A stretch of DNA of 64,000 bases from Theropithecus gelada (GCF_003255815.1 NC_037686.1:59902370-59966369); one strand, 5' to 3'; shown: positions 38,768 to 54,434, numbered from the stretch's first letter. Numbers and translations: made by a program. The notes: a model not told the origin generated them from the letters alone.

Positions 38768-40533
38768 ATTTTTGCAAACTAGAGTGGGTACATCACCAGA
38801 AGAAAAATAAAATAAAATATATGATTTAAAAGACTTAATATGGCTTAATTATTAATTGTAAGTGTGATGGGCATTTTAATATTAAATCAAATGATGAATA
38901 TCTCTTTCTTAAATATATCACAATAGAACAAGAAGATAGTATGTGCTTTCATCATAAATTTGTAACAATGTTTTCCTTGATAGTACTTTGTAATGTCCTG
39001 ATTTTATGCCCATTAAATATTTAAAGATGAAAAGGAATTTATATACTATGACCAAAATCACTTACGGACACAATATGCCCATTCACTACTTAATTTGCCT
39101 ATGAACAAATCAAAAATGTGAGGCAAATATTTTGTTAGAACATTTGTTAGATGATATTTAGTGTAGTGCCATATAAAATAATAAATTTGACTTAACTTGA
39201 AGTGTTGCTTGAAGGATACCTTTAAAAAATTGAAAAACTACTTGCTTCAAGTGATGGAATATTAAATAAGTACTGATCTGTTTCCAAAGTGCAGATTTAA
39301 TTGATATATGTGGTGGGCCTTAGACTACATACTTTTAGTATCTGATTCATAACCAAGCAGACTTCACTTATAAGCATCATTGGAAAAGTACATAAAAATA
39401 TCTGTCTGAAGAAAAATTTGTGAACTACATTATACTGATATGTTTATTTATTTTTCTATTGAAAGAAACAAGAAAGCAGGTGGAAATAAACTCAATTTAC
39501 AATTAAGGTTGAGTATAGTGAAATGCATTTTGCAAAGAAAGATGCATATTAAATTTAATTTTTTGTAAAGGGGTATAGAAGAAACATTTTGGTTTTCTCA
39601 GTAGAAACAGTTTCTCTCCACTTTGAGTTAAATAAAAGTAGCTACTGTTTCCCACCAGGTGCCCATCTATGTTCAGATATCCTAACAGGGACTAATGAAG
39701 TAATATCACTTCTTAAAACAGAAGCTTTGTATGAAATGCATGGAGACACACTGATAGTAATTTGGATATCCTCCAGTAAAAGATAAAAGCAAGATTTCAT
39801 TCTAATAAAAAATGATTAGAAAATATAGGACTACATAAGTTGCAAACAAATGGAAAGTTAAACAATGCCCCAAAAACGTAAACTGTTACAAAATTATTTA
39901 CTGTGCCATGCACACCTAAAGGAAAAGTCCCAGATATTTACCACAATATATAGACTTAAGGCTATTTATGATAGCAGTTAACAGATACTATGAAAACAAG
40001 TTGTATAAATTATGAAATATTAACATAGTATTACCTTTATCATCATTTGGTTATGCTTATTTGAACTACACATAAAGTCATAAGATAATTGGAAGTTTTC
40101 CATAAATACTATTTATATTATGCATTTAGATTCCAGTAATTGAATGTTTTCAATGGGATGTATAATTGGCATATTAAGGAAAATAAATATCACCTGTAAA
40201 CAAATTAAACTACCAGATGTTGCTTCTTATGTGTTATATGGAAAGTTAATGAATTATTTTTCTTCCTTACATAAGCAACAGTCTCTTTAAAATACATAGT
40301 ACTACTGTGTTACCAGAAAAGGATGTGTTACTTTGCTCCTTCATTCTTTGCTCATTCATCGTAAACAATATTGATTATCCACCATGAATCAGTTCCTGTG
40401 TCTATTACTGGAGTGAAAAGAGTTGAAATAGCACAACCACAACCATCAAAACAAAGGCACAATTTTATGCTAAATGTAGCTTCTGATAGACATATAATAT
40501 TAAAATCTTGAAATTATCTTTTGCCTCAAAAAA

Positions 40534-40561
40534 TCATACACACACACAAACACACACACAT
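40534..40561. repeat. (CA)n microsatellite
   Basis: CA units with one AAAC interruption. Confidence 0.9.
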
Positions 40562-40938
40562 TTGCTTGTGAATGAATTACATGGAGTATTAATTTGTTTG
40601 AGTTTGAAATTCAAAGTAAAGTAAGGGAAATCTGAAAAAGGAACTGCTCTCTACACATACATAAACACACATGAGAATTCTAACTAAATAAAGAATAAAA
40701 TAAAACCATGCCTATTGCCAAAGGGATGCAATTAGTTTGGGGAAATATGATGAAGCAATGAACTGAAGGCCTCCTATTGAGTTGCAGAATGGCAAGCTGA
40801 TTCTGGGACACTTTCTTACAGATATAACCAGAGTACAGGAAACCCTCACAATCAAGAGGTAGGTTAAAGAATGAAAGACTAACATAAAAAGAAAATTAAA
40901 GAGGGAAAGAACAAAGAGAATTGAAACAGACAAATGAT

Positions 40939-41003
40939 CATGCCACCGCACTCCTTTCTGGGCTGCAGTGAGACCCTGTCTCAAACAACAACCACAAAAA
41001 CAA
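40939..41003 (+). mobile_element. Alu 3'-end fragment
   Basis: 'catgccaccgcactcctttc' + 'gggctgcagtgagaccctgt' + 'ctcaaacaa' is the end of an old Alu monomer, diverged, followed by an A-rich tail. Confidence 0.6.
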
Positions 41004-41039
41004 AAGGGAGGAAGAAATGGAAGAGAATTTTTAGAACTG

Positions 41040-41340
41040 AAGAAAGGCACAATTCCAAAGATCCAAAAGGCACAAGTTGTTCAAAGTAAGACAGATAAGA
41101 TGTACAACTAGACACGTTTTATTTATATGGCAAACACTGAAGGCAAAGTCTTCAAAGCCTGAAAGCCACCAGAGGGAAAATATAGAACAATTACAAAGCC
41201 AAGGCAATCAGAAAAATAGATTTCTCAACAGGAAACATTAAAAGTAATGTTTTCAAACTGCTGAGATAAATTAAATGTCTTCTCTGAATTTGGTGCACTG
41301 AAAAACTGTTGTCCAGGTTAAAGGACAAATATGCATAGAA
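41040..41340 (+). mobile_element. Old L1M/HAL1-type fragment, sense
   Basis: 'ggcaaagtcttcaaagcctg', 'aagccaccagagggaaaata', 'gatttctcaacaggaaacat', 'gttttcaaactgctgagata' and 'tgttgtccaggttaaaggac' resemble the remembered L1M 'agaatcttgaaagcagcaag ... tctcagcagaaac ... ttcaaagtgctgaaag'. Diverged; family uncertain. Confidence 0.5.
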
Positions 41341-41519
41341 ACAGAGAGTGAGTTTAATCCTAATAGATTCACGCTAAAATAATAAGGGATATCATGCAGA
41401 ACATTTGAGAAAAATTGAGAAGAAAATTATGAACACCAAACAGGAAAACAATTCCAAAGTAATTAAAATTGTGAATTTAAAGATACCCATGATATGATTT
41501 GTTTAAATTTAAATAAAAA

Positions 41520-41660
41520 GGACTGGGCACAGTGGCTCATGCTTGTAATCCCAAGACTTTGGAAGACTGAGACAGGGGAATCTCTTGAAGGTAGAAATTC
41601 AAGATCAGCCTAGGCAAGATAGCAAGACCTCATTTACCAAAAAAAAAAAAAAAAAAAAAA
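41520..41660 (+). mobile_element. Old Alu (AluJ-like), left arm
   Basis: 'gactgggcacagtggctcat' through 'gcaagacctcatttacc' then an A run. Divergence suggests AluJ. Its right arm is at 42104-42258, on the far side of a purine microsatellite. Confidence 0.85.
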
Positions 41661-41723
41661 GGAAGGAAGGGAAGGAAGGAAGGAAGGAGAAAGAAAAAGA
41701 AAGGAAAGAAAGAAAGGAAAAAG

Positions 41724-41793
<70 letters not shown>

Positions 41794-41814
41794 GGAAAGA
41801 AAGAAAGAAAGAAA

Positions 41815-41866
<52 letters not shown>

Positions 41867-41875
41867 NNTCTTTAA

Positions 41876-41942
<67 letters not shown>

Positions 41943-42103
41943 GAGGAAAGGAGAAGGGAAGAGGAGAAGAAAAGAAAGAGAGAGAGAAAGGAAGGAAGGA
42001 AAGAAAAGAAAGAAAAAGAAAGAAAAGAAAAGAAGGAAGGAAGGAAGGAAGGAAGGAAGGGAGGGAGGGAGGGAGGGAGGGAGGGAGACAGAGAAAGAAA
42101 GGC
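41661..42103. repeat. (GAAA)n/(GGAA)n/(GGGA)n purine microsatellite inside an Alu
   Basis: About 440 bp of almost pure purine: GGAA at the left, a long GAAA core, then GGAA and GGGA. It occupies the place of the Alu's central A-rich linker. Two N and 'tctttaaaa' interrupt it at 41867-41877, probably an assembly break, so the true length is unknown. Confidence 0.97.
41867..41868. other. Assembly ambiguity (NN)
   Basis: Two unresolved bases inside the GAAA repeat. Nearby bases 'tctttaaaa' break the repeat and may be a join artefact. Confidence 0.98.
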
Positions 42104-42258
42104 GATCATGGTTGTGCTTGCCTATAGTCCCTGCTTCTCTGGAGGATGAGGCAGGAGGATACTTGAACCCAGGAGTGTGAGGCTACAATAAGGTATGTCA
42201 CACCACTGCACTCAGCCTGGGAAAGAGAAAAAGACCATGTCTCAAGATAAAAATATGA
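42104..42258 (+). mobile_element. Old Alu, right arm
   Basis: 'gatcatggttgtgcttgcct', 'ctggaggatgaggcaggagg', 'cactgcactcagcctgggaa' and 'accatgtctcaagataaaaa' form a decayed Alu right arm in the same orientation as 41520-41660. Confidence 0.85.
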
Positions 42259-42614
42259 CTAGCAAATGACTAGCAGTTTACATTGGAAACTGAGTTGCAT
42301 TGGAATCACCTTACAGTTTATAAAAAGATCTTGTGAACAAGAATTGGTTTTAACCTCTGGACTGAGCTTATTTCAAGTGATATTATTTTCTTTTTAGTCT
42401 GTCCAGAAAGATTATCAAAGAGTGGGAAAGTTTAAATATTTTATCTAGTAGAATTACCATACCTTAACATTATGTAAAACTTTGGAATGCCTTGAAGATG
42501 TAAGAGGAAATGCAAGATCCAAATAGAAATTAAAGTTATTATCCTTTCTTAATCTGTTTTGATGTAAGATTATTCAGTGAGTCTGTGCACAGAGTAACCT
42601 TTCAGTAAATCTTA

Positions 42615-42991
42615 GCTATTAATATTGTTAGACTTTGTGTCCCCACCTAAATCTCATCTTGAATTGTAATCTCCATAATCCCCACATGTCAAGGGAGAGA
42701 ACAGATGGAGGTAATTGAATCGTGGGGGCAGTTTACTCCAGGTTGTTCTCGTGATAGTGAGTGAGTTCTCATGAGATCTGATTGTTTTATAAGGGGCTCT
42801 TCCTCTTTCTCTCAGCGCTTCTCCTTCCTGCTGCCTTGTTTGCTTCCCCTTCACCATCTGCCATGATTGTAAGTTTCCTGAGGCCTTCCCAGCCATACAG
42901 AACTGTGAGTCTATTAAACCTCTTTCCTTTATAAATTACGCAGCCTTGGGTGGTTCTTTATAGCAGTATGAAAACAGACTAATACAGCTAT
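42615..42991 (+). mobile_element. MST-type solo LTR (ERVL-MaLR) with GCTAT duplication
   Basis: LTR 42620-42986, flanked by GCTAT at 42615-42619 and 42987-42991. Internal blocks 'atctcatcttgaattgtaat', 'gaggtaattgaatcgtgggg', 'ctgccatgattgtaagtttc' and 'gaaaacagactaataca' are MaLR. An ATTAAA polyadenylation signal lies at 42913-42918. The first two bases are TA instead of TG. No internal or second LTR is near, so it is a solo LTR. Confidence 0.92.
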
Positions 42992-44689
42992 CATGGTCAT
43001 CATCCTCATCTTATTCATCAGTAAGCTTGTTTTCTCTTCGATAACACGGATAGGCAGGGAATCAAGAGTAAAACCAATGCTAACATGGATCAAAGGCTAT
43101 GGGATTATATAGAACAGATGGATAAATAATTAAACCTCAAGGTCACAGGAAAACCTTTAAGGAGAAAGTCAGTATGACAAGACATGAAGTGAAGGAGTGG
43201 GATACATTTCTAGTTGTTAGTACAACTGCATCATGGTTTCTTAATGTAGTTCTGGAGTTTCTGATATAATATTTTTAGTTGAGGGCAAACTATTGCACAA
43301 GTGTTTGGCTGTATGTAGTAATATGTATCTGTGTATTGTACACACATGGAAACACACATATTTTGTTTTGTTTTACATCTTAATCACAAAAATGAATAAA
43401 GCTGTATCATGTAGAGCAGAGCAGAAATAACTCACTTGCCTTTTGAGATAATTAATTTCAGTTTATTTATTTAATGAAACATAAACCCTTATAGGTGTAA
43501 AATATTTTTGAAATTTCTGTGTGATAAACATTTTTTAAAAGCAGAGAAAGTGTTTATAGGCATCATAGCACTATTTTCTGCTAGTAATGAATCCTATTAC
43601 ATTTAGGACTATGTTATCATGTCAGTTAATGCATTTTCTGTGCAATGATGCAGTTCCACCCACTACATCTATCAGCAAAATGAATCATCTTTCAAGGACT
43701 CTGCATGAATATTAAATAAATCCGTAGAAAATATTAAGAATCAAAATGTGTGAAATAAATTTGTATTAACTGTAGTTTGATTAATACTGCTGTTCACCAT
43801 TTTTATTTTGACAGCTACATTTTCTTACACTGTAATATAAAAACGCACATCTTTTCTAAATATGCTTATTTCTGTTCCAATCAAGCCTAATTTATCAAAT
43901 GAAATCACCAAGTAGGCTATTTGGACACTTACAGAGGAAAACAGGAAATATGATAGGACTTACACAATCCTTCCCCATTTGTTAGACATCATTATTTGAA
44001 TTCCTCATAAGTTTAAACAGAGTTTGCTTGTATGTTGTTGGCACTCATTCCAATTAAGATTTATTTTCTGCATAGAAATTTCTTTTTACTATTACTATTA
44101 CATTAACTGCTGATGTCAAAATGCCATTTTCATTTATCTCATAAATATAGAGACAATAAAGAAGTGTGGGAAAAGTGTCATTTTCAATACAAGAATCTCT
44201 AGGTGAAATTGTCCCACAGATATGTTCCCCAAGTCATTTTTTTTATCCTATTGTTTTCTCCAAACTTCTTTTGATGAACAATTGACCTCACAATCCCAAA
44301 CACCCAAAACGCAGTCTGGAGCATATCTTCCCCTGAATCGTTTTGTCTCATGTGCCAATTACAAGTTTCCTGTAATGATTTTAAGCATTTTGTAAAGTAT
44401 TTCTCGTAATAACTAACATTGAAATAGCCTAGTCATAGTGAAAACATTAGCTTTTATGGCTACAAAACTTGTCAGCAAAGTTTACTGAAATAATTTTTAA
44501 AATGTATTACACGATATTTCATCTATATCTCAGGACTTGGTTTATATTCTGATTTATTTCAAAAGGAAAAATTGTACTAACAAAACAAATCAGTATTTGT
44601 TATGATGATATATAACTGAATCAAGGTTAAAAAAAAAAACATTTACTCAATGATAACTCTCCTGAAAGAATTTTCATGCACCTACACTC
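42992..44689. other. Unassigned DNA
   Basis: No gene. A stretch near 43080-43210 ('aggtcacaggaaaaccttta' + 'aggagaaagtcagtatgaca') faintly resembles the ancient repeat seen at 22915 and 51426; too weak to call. Confidence 0.5.
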
Positions 44690-44865
44690 TGTACTCTCAC
44701 ACAAACCTATCAAGTGGATGCAATTATCTTTCTGATATTACAGATGAGAAAATGCACAGAGAAAGCCAAGTTACACAAGTTTACATAAATAATAAGTGTA
44801 CCAGGGTGGGGAGTAGGAAGAGGGGTTAGATTCATTTCTACACACCTGGGCAGTATTGTTTTTCT
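44690..44865 (-). repeat. MIR SINE, antisense
   Basis: 'atgcaattatctttctgata' + 'ttacagatgagaaaatgcac' + 'agagaaagccaagttacaca' + 'ttctacacacctgggcagta' follows the antisense MIR core order. Confidence 0.7.
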
Positions 44866-46039
44866 AACCATCAATGTCTCTTGAGTTCTATCAAGCAACT
44901 TTAAGAAATCACAAGAGATTTTCTTACTATGATTCAGTGGCATTTTTCTTTTATCAAAATGTTTGCATTACAGATAAAGAAAATAAACTAGCCATCTATA
45001 ATTGTAACAATACTTAATTTTTGTAAAGAGTGTAAAACAGAAGATCATTTAAGCAAAAAGCAGTTGGAAAGATTAGTACATATAAGTAACCATGTAAACA
45101 TATGTATTTTTTGGTACTTAACATAACTTTTCTGCTTGGAAATATGTATTGGTTGCTTGGAGTGAACAATAGTTATCAGATATTGTTTGTGCCTAGTGAT
45201 CCCTGATCTCTTTTGCAGCTGCCTAAATAACAGTTAGCTCATTATCACCTCCGTGCTGGAACTCAGTATCAAATTCTCTCAAAAATCATTAGAGACTAGG
45301 TTTGAGAAAACAGAGGACTCCTTCTGATTAATTACATTTCAGTTGTTTCCATTTTCTATATTTTCAGCAAGGTCTAGGCAATGATACTAATTTTTTATAT
45401 ACATTTAAACTTTATTTTCTATTAATGAAAATTGTCATATGTGTATAAATATGATTGTCTTAGAAATGTCAGTACTGGAAAATATTTTTTTTCAGATAGT
45501 AATATCAGTAAAACATATAAGTATTTGGCATCTAATAAAAATACTCAGGGTAATGTTTCTCTTACAAGCTTTCACAGGCATATATATGGATGATGTAAAC
45601 TTGTAATAATTATGAGATAGCATATTAAAATCATTATATATAGAAAATGAAACATAAAGTTGCAAAAGTTAGTAAACTTCCACATTCCAAATTGTTCTCT
45701 TATACAAATTTTGTCATAATTCTATATAAAGTTTTTAAAACCTTTATATAAAACTTTCTGAGCATATATCTATAAACTGTCTGGGCCTATACCTGGACTC
45801 TTTTCATTAGGAATGGGAAATACACGGTCAATCTGGTCCACAACCTGGTTTTGTGAAACTTACAAAGTAAAAACACTTTTTACAGTTTTAAAGGTTGTAT
45901 AAAACAAAACAAACAAATTACAACGATTAAAAAAATAAGAGTAGAATGTTCCACAAAAATTCTGTGTTGTCACAAAACCAAAAGTGCTTACTCATTTTGT
46001 GTCATACAGAAACTGTTGCCCATGTTGTGCTATATTTTT
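44866..46039. other. Unassigned DNA, possible old DNA transposon at 45800-45960
   Basis: 'caatctggtccacaacctgg' with 'tttttacagttttaaaggtt' recalls an ancient element ('cagcccaccacctgttttgt ... ggtttttacatttttaaagg'). Weak. No gene seen. Confidence 0.4.
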
Positions 46040-46424
46040 TTGACAAGATCTACATGTATATTTTCTTCATGACTACTGTAGCATTATAGTACATCTTGAA
46101 GTCTGATAGTGTAAGTTCTCAGACTTCGTTTCCCTTCAAAATTATTTGGCTAGTCTAGGTTATTTTCTATACCATGTATATTTTATTGTCTGCTTGTGCA
46201 CTAATATTTTTTAAGTCAGCTATAACTTTGAATACCTTGAGCTTAATCTATTGCTTAATTTGCAGAAAATGTTTATCTTAACAGTATTGAGTCACCTGTA
46301 CCAATAACATTCCTTAATTTACATCATATTTAATTTATCTCAGCAGCATTTTATAATTGTTCTGGGTAGAAGTCTTGCACAGGTTTTGTTAAATGCGTGT
46401 CTAGAGTTTAAGATAATGTATTTT
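46040..46424 (-). mobile_element. L1M ORF2 fragment, antisense
   Basis: 'gactactgtagcattatagt', 'acatcttgaagtctgatagt', 'aaaattatttggctagtcta', 'aacagtattgagtcacctgt' and 'gtcttgcacaggttttgtta' follow antisense ORF2 after the RT core. Old and diverged. Confidence 0.7.
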
Positions 46425-46690
46425 AATAGATATTTTTTTAGAGCAATTACTCTGGGCTCACAGCAAAATTGAGGCGGAAAGTAGAGAGTTTCTATATACC
46501 CCTTGTGCCCATACATGCATAGCCTCCCTCTTTACAAACATTCCCATTGAAGCAGTATTTTTGTTACAATCAATAAACCTTCAATTACACATTATTATCA
46601 CCTAGAGTCTGTCATTTATATTAAGGTTTACCCTAGGTGTCATACATTCCATAGTGTTCAGTATTTATACATTATACAACTGTCTTCAAG
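46425..46690 (-). mobile_element. L1M 3' UTR fragment, antisense
   Basis: 'ttagagcaattactctgggc' + 'tcacagcaaaattgaggcgg' + 'ttctatataccccttgtgcc' + 'gttacaatcaataaaccttc' is an old L1M antisense 3' UTR. For a single antisense L1 the 3' UTR would come at lower coordinates than ORF2, so this is a different element from 46040-46424. Confidence 0.68.
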
Positions 46691-48134
46691 ATTAATATTT
46701 TATTAAAATCAATAATATGAAGTTGATCAAGCAGCAAATTACATTTTTCAACAATTTTAGCTATTGCATAAAGTTTTATAGAAAATGCATTGTTTAATGA
46801 GTTAATAGAGTTTGTGTTTTAACTAAATTACTTTCCAGATACAAATGTTGCTTTTTGACAGGGCTAATTAAGATTTTATAGAATTTAAAAGCAAAAGAAG
46901 CTGAAGGTGTTAGATGAATAGTGTTTAGAAGGTTGAAAAAATGTATTAATGATTGCTGCAAATTGTGTTATCGTTCATAAGTTTACATAGAGTACAGATG
47001 CATGTACATACATATACTCCTATTACATTAATCTAAATACAAGGTAGAAATAAATGGACTAAACTGAAGAGTTTGATACATTTCAGAAAAGATGTAGTTA
47101 AGTGGAAAGCATATGAATGTGCAGCTTCCATTAAAATCTGACAAATTAATGATTAACTGTTTTTCTATGACTCTGAAAAGATGTTAAGGAAATTATAAAG
47201 CATCAAATTGTTATTTTTTACTTGAGATTTAATGTTTATCTTTTGAAATTAAAAGTTGAGAATTATCCATGTCTTCTTGAAATCATGCAAAATACGCATC
47301 TAAAACTCAAAGAGAAATGGATGATTGAGAATGTTACCCAAGTAATCTCTCAATAGTGTAATCTCTTAATAATGAGAGATTACTTGAGTAACATTCTCAA
47401 TCATCCATGATTGAGAAATGCTGAAAACACAGAAATGGTATTGTCTAACATGTTTTCCACAAATCTGAACTATTTTACTTTTGAGAAGAATGTGGCAAAA
47501 AACATCATCTTAATTTTCCCGATTCTGCAATATATATAAATTCCAACATCCCAGTCCAGGCCAAGATATTGTCTCTGGTGTCATTTTTTGTTTTTAAACA
47601 GGAAATAAGAGAGTATGACAAGAGTTGCAGAAGTCTTACGAGATCTTTTCTAAAGAAGATTTCTCTGCAGCAGTATTTTGAGTTGCCTCATTTCCTGGTG
47701 CCCAGAATTGTTACAACTAACTTTGTGGCTGCAGGTGATGTCTAAGAAAAATGGATTTTAGAAAACAAGAATATAGTAGATAGTAATCTGGAAATTGATT
47801 TACTTAAATTATCCAAGTATGCAGAACCCTTGGGAAGTGTTTTTGAATGCCCAAGGTTAACACTTCAGTTTGAAAGATCCTCCTCCATTATATGCAAGCA
47901 GATAAACTTGAGACCAGATGCATTCCATTCATGCTGCACTTAATGATAAGATCCTAAAAAGACCTTTCACGGTTGCATATTCATTAAGGAGGCTTTAAAC
48001 CCAATAATGCTATAGAGTATGTGAAGGAGTGTTGTTTAACAAAAAAAAAAAAAAGAAAGAAAGGCAAAGCATCTGGATGATTTAGCAAATGGGTGTAACT
48101 CTGAAAATCATCTACTACTATATTTGGAAGTAGA
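46691..48134. other. Unassigned DNA with large hairpin 47317-47408
   Basis: No gene or known repeat seen apart from the hairpin described separately. An A run lies at 48040-48055. Confidence 0.5.
47317..47408. repeat. Near-perfect 36-bp inverted repeat, 20-nt loop
   Basis: Arm 47317-47352 pairs with 47373-47408 at 35 of 36 positions (single C/A difference). The loop ATAGTGTAATCTCTTAATAA repeats part of the left arm (TAATCTCT), so a second pairing is possible. It belongs to no repeat I recognise. Confidence 0.95.
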
Positions 48135-48519
48135 AACAGTGATATGGTTTAGCTATATCCCCAACCAAATCTCATCTTGAATTGTAGTTCCCGTAATCCC
48201 CACATGCGGTGGGAGGGACCTGGTGGGAGGTAATTGAATCATGCGGGCATTACCCCCATGCTGCTGTTCTCATGATAGTGAGTGTGTTCTCACAAGACCT
48301 GATTGTTTTATGAAAGCTTCTCCCCATTTTGCTCAGCACTTCTCCTTCCTGACATCATGTAAAGAAGGAAGAACATGTTTGCTTCCCCTTCTGCCATGAT
48401 TGTGAGTTTCCTGAGGTCTCCCCAGCCATGCTGAACTGTGAGTCAATAAAACCTCTTTCCTTTATAAATTACTGAGTCTCAGGTATGTCTTTATTAGCAG
48501 AGTGAGAAAAAACAAACAG
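48135..48519 (+). mobile_element. THE1/MST-type solo LTR with AACAG duplication
   Basis: LTR 48140-48514 (375 bp) starts TGATATGGTTTAGCTATATC and contains 'gggaggtaattgaatcatgc', 'ctgccatgattgtgagtttc' and 'aggtatgtctttattagcag'. AACAG flanks it at 48135-48139 and 48515-48519. AATAAA at 48445-48450. Same orientation as the MST LTR 5.5 kb upstream, but their target duplications differ, so they are separate insertions. Confidence 0.93.
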
Positions 48520-49118
48520 GAAATCATGCAATACTCTCTCAGAAACAAAAAAGAAATGTGGTCTCTTTAAAAACGAAACAAAACAAACATGCTAAAACTT
48601 TGGTACTTTATATTCCTGAAAATAGTCACAGAACGAATTATAAATAATGAAATAAAATTAATGGAAAGACTAACGTTTGACTTAAAGTACAATTGAACAT
48701 TCAGATTAAAAGAATTGGCTACTTTCTGGGAAAATCACTAAAAATAATAGAAACATTTCTTAAAAGAAAGGGAAGAAATGGAAATACACTACCTATGCTT
48801 CCTAAGAGTAAAACACAATGATTTTCCAAAATGAGCAGAGCAAAGGTATAACTCAGACTCCTCTGTCAATGGGAAGATATTCATGAAGTTTCAGTTCATA
48901 AAATAAAAGCAAACAAAACTTAGGAAACAGTGTCAAAGAGTCAAGGATGCAAGCCTTTTTTTTATGGAAAACAAAAGTAATTGTTCAGTAGCTTAGGTGA
49001 TTAAGGGTTGAGAGTTAACTTCTGAATTGAACATTCACGAGATCTTTAGTGATTTATACCATTAGTGACATTAATGATAAGAGACTACTAAGGACAAAGG
49101 TGTCAGTGATTTTTAAAA
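48520..49118. other. Unassigned DNA
   Basis: A-rich, no gene or repeat family recognised. Confidence 0.5.
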
Positions 49119-50939
<1,821 letters not shown>

Positions 50940-51064
50940 AAGATCCTTTCATGCATTAAGTACTTTGCTAGATGCTAAGAATGTGGTATAAAAAGGACCA
51001 AAAAAAAATGAAGAATGTTATTTTCCTAACAGAGCATAGGATCTAGTAGAGAAAGTAGCTAATT
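50940..51064 (+). repeat. Ancient mammalian interspersed repeat, left part
   Basis: 'aagtactttgctagatgcta' + 'agaatgtggtataaaaagga' + 'aacagagcataggatctagt' resembles the remembered 'gcactgtgctaagcactggg ... caaggagctcatagtctagt'. It continues after the Alu. Confidence 0.45.
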
Positions 51065-52330
<1,266 letters not shown>

Positions 52331-53184
52331 AAGGATGTTTAAGGATGTAATAGGCTAAATGTATTGGAAGAAAAGTTGATTATAGAACCTGGGGAAATAT
52401 GTAGTGATAGCACCCCTGAATGCCAGCGCAGGACTGGGACGCAATTTATCATCAGGTAAATGGGTTGGCACTGCACTCAAAAACCAGAAATAAATGCTCA
52501 TATATATTTTTGAATCAAGAAATGAAATAAAGAGCAGTAAATGACAACAGCACTAAGAATATGTTATTGTATATAGGAATAAGGTCAGAAGCTAACGGAA
52601 ATAGTTACAGGTGTAGAAATCAAATATAAAACAGAATGAGGAAACTATTTTAAGATTTACCTATAAACAGACACAAGAGGGGCATGCTTTTGTTCTTACT
52701 AGCTGTTGACAGGTGGGTCACATGCTAAACAGCTGATTTTATCATACTGGGCTGGGTGTTAAATGGACTAGAAGATCATTTAGGGAGTTGAAGAAGGAAG
52801 CTGTTGTATTATTTCAACCATGCAACCATAAAAATATGGAACATGATGATCACAATGGGAATAAAAATGAATCAATTTTTAAAAACTTATATATAAGAAT
52901 TAACAGATATATTAACCACCAAACTAATATGAACAATAAAGATGAAAGATAAATCAGAAAATGCATTAAAATTTAGAAATGGGTGCCTTTAGAAAAGCTT
53001 GGTATTGATGAGATAGAAAAGGAATTTAGGAGAGAAATATTGTCAGCTTTTTGAACTTGGGCTGGTTTACACCTTTGTTATTAGAGGCACAGTTCCTTCA
53101 TCTAGAAAAATGAAAGTTGAAGTCATTCTTTCCAATGAGTCTTGTGAAGCGAAGGTGTGATATAAATAAGGTAAAGTGTATCAG
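52331..53184. other. Unassigned DNA
   Basis: No gene or clear repeat seen. Confidence 0.5.
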
Positions 53185-53290
53185 GGCAGAAGCCATATAG
53201 ACTTGATTCACCTTAACAACCTACATCCCAGAACACTTTTAGCACACTCTAAGTATTTGATAAGTAAGTATTAAGTGAGGGAATAAGTAA
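53185..53290 (+). repeat. L2 3'-end fragment, sense
   Basis: 'cagggcagaagccatataga', 'cttttagcacactctaagta' and 'gtaagtattaagtgagggaa' match the L2 3' end ('gggcagggaccatgtct ... gcacatagtaggcgctcaat'). Confidence 0.6.
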
Positions 53291-54434
53291 ATATAGAGAC
53301 ATGAATGTTCAATGTTACAGAAAAACCTTGAGTACAAACAGGAGAAAGCCCATTATACTGTACACCAATAGACATCAAATTTGCTTCTTATAAAACACCT
53401 TCTTGCATGTTTCAGTGTGTTTCCACATTATTTCTTTAAAAGGAAATTAGAACAGAAGAAAAAAAAAGATAACTGAGGCAGGATAAAATTATTATTAATT
53501 GAAAATATTTTCTCAAAACATGGACGCTCTCATTACTTTATAGCATAGTTTTCTATACAGCATTAACAATTGATGTATTTCTGAAATGAAGCACTTCAAT
53601 TTGTAATTTTTTATTCATCAACACTCCTAGTGAGAAATTCAGAAAAAAATGCTGACATAAAAATGATAATAAACTTCATTTGCAGTTATACACTTCTATT
53701 GGCAAAGTAAAAAACAAATCCTCTAGCAAATTGTATTTTATCTGGATATTTTGCATAAGTTTAAAAACTCATTTTGGTTTCTCACTATGATACAATTTGT
53801 CCATTTCATTTTGCTCTAATTAATATGTATCATAGTTAATTAAAAAGGTATTCAAGAATAGGTGGACTTCCTTTCTGACGTGAGTTCGTGTGTCCATCCT
53901 GATACTTCCAAAAATGATTTTGCAGTAGCTTTATTCCTACACCATATTTTCATTCCTAAAATCTCCCAAGTATCCTGTAGTATTTATTTTTCTAGTGCAG
54001 TGATTTAACTCAAACTTAGATGCAATTAAAACTTTTACTCTCATGATTTAGACTGAAGTTGACAATGTCAGCACCATAAAACCCTTGTCTTCTAGCCACT
54101 ATCATGCATCAGTGAAGGCCGCTTCTAAAGGCAGTGGCATGTTTTAGATAGATTTGTGGTATAATTAATATATTTCTCCTATATAGAGATAATGGAATAT
54201 TTAGCGTCGATTTTTAATCTATTTATCACTTAGAAAAAAATAAATCTATGCCACAGGTTTGAAGCAAATTCTCCCCTACTCACCCCTCCTTTCACATCCA
54301 TTGAACTGTAGCTGTGTTAAAATGCTGTGGCACCCAAAACATTCTAACTTGCTTCCTTGCCTTTGCTCACACTACCACTTTTTCCTTTTTTATTTAAAGC
54401 TTTTATGTTATTTTATTTTTATTCCAACAAGCTT
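53291..54434. other. Unassigned AT-rich DNA
   Basis: No gene or clear repeat seen. Confidence 0.5.

Noticed and set aside
41585..42109. Long open frames on both strands
   Set aside because: They are translations of the GAAA/CTTT microsatellite (Lys/Glu/Arg or Phe/Leu/Ser repeats).
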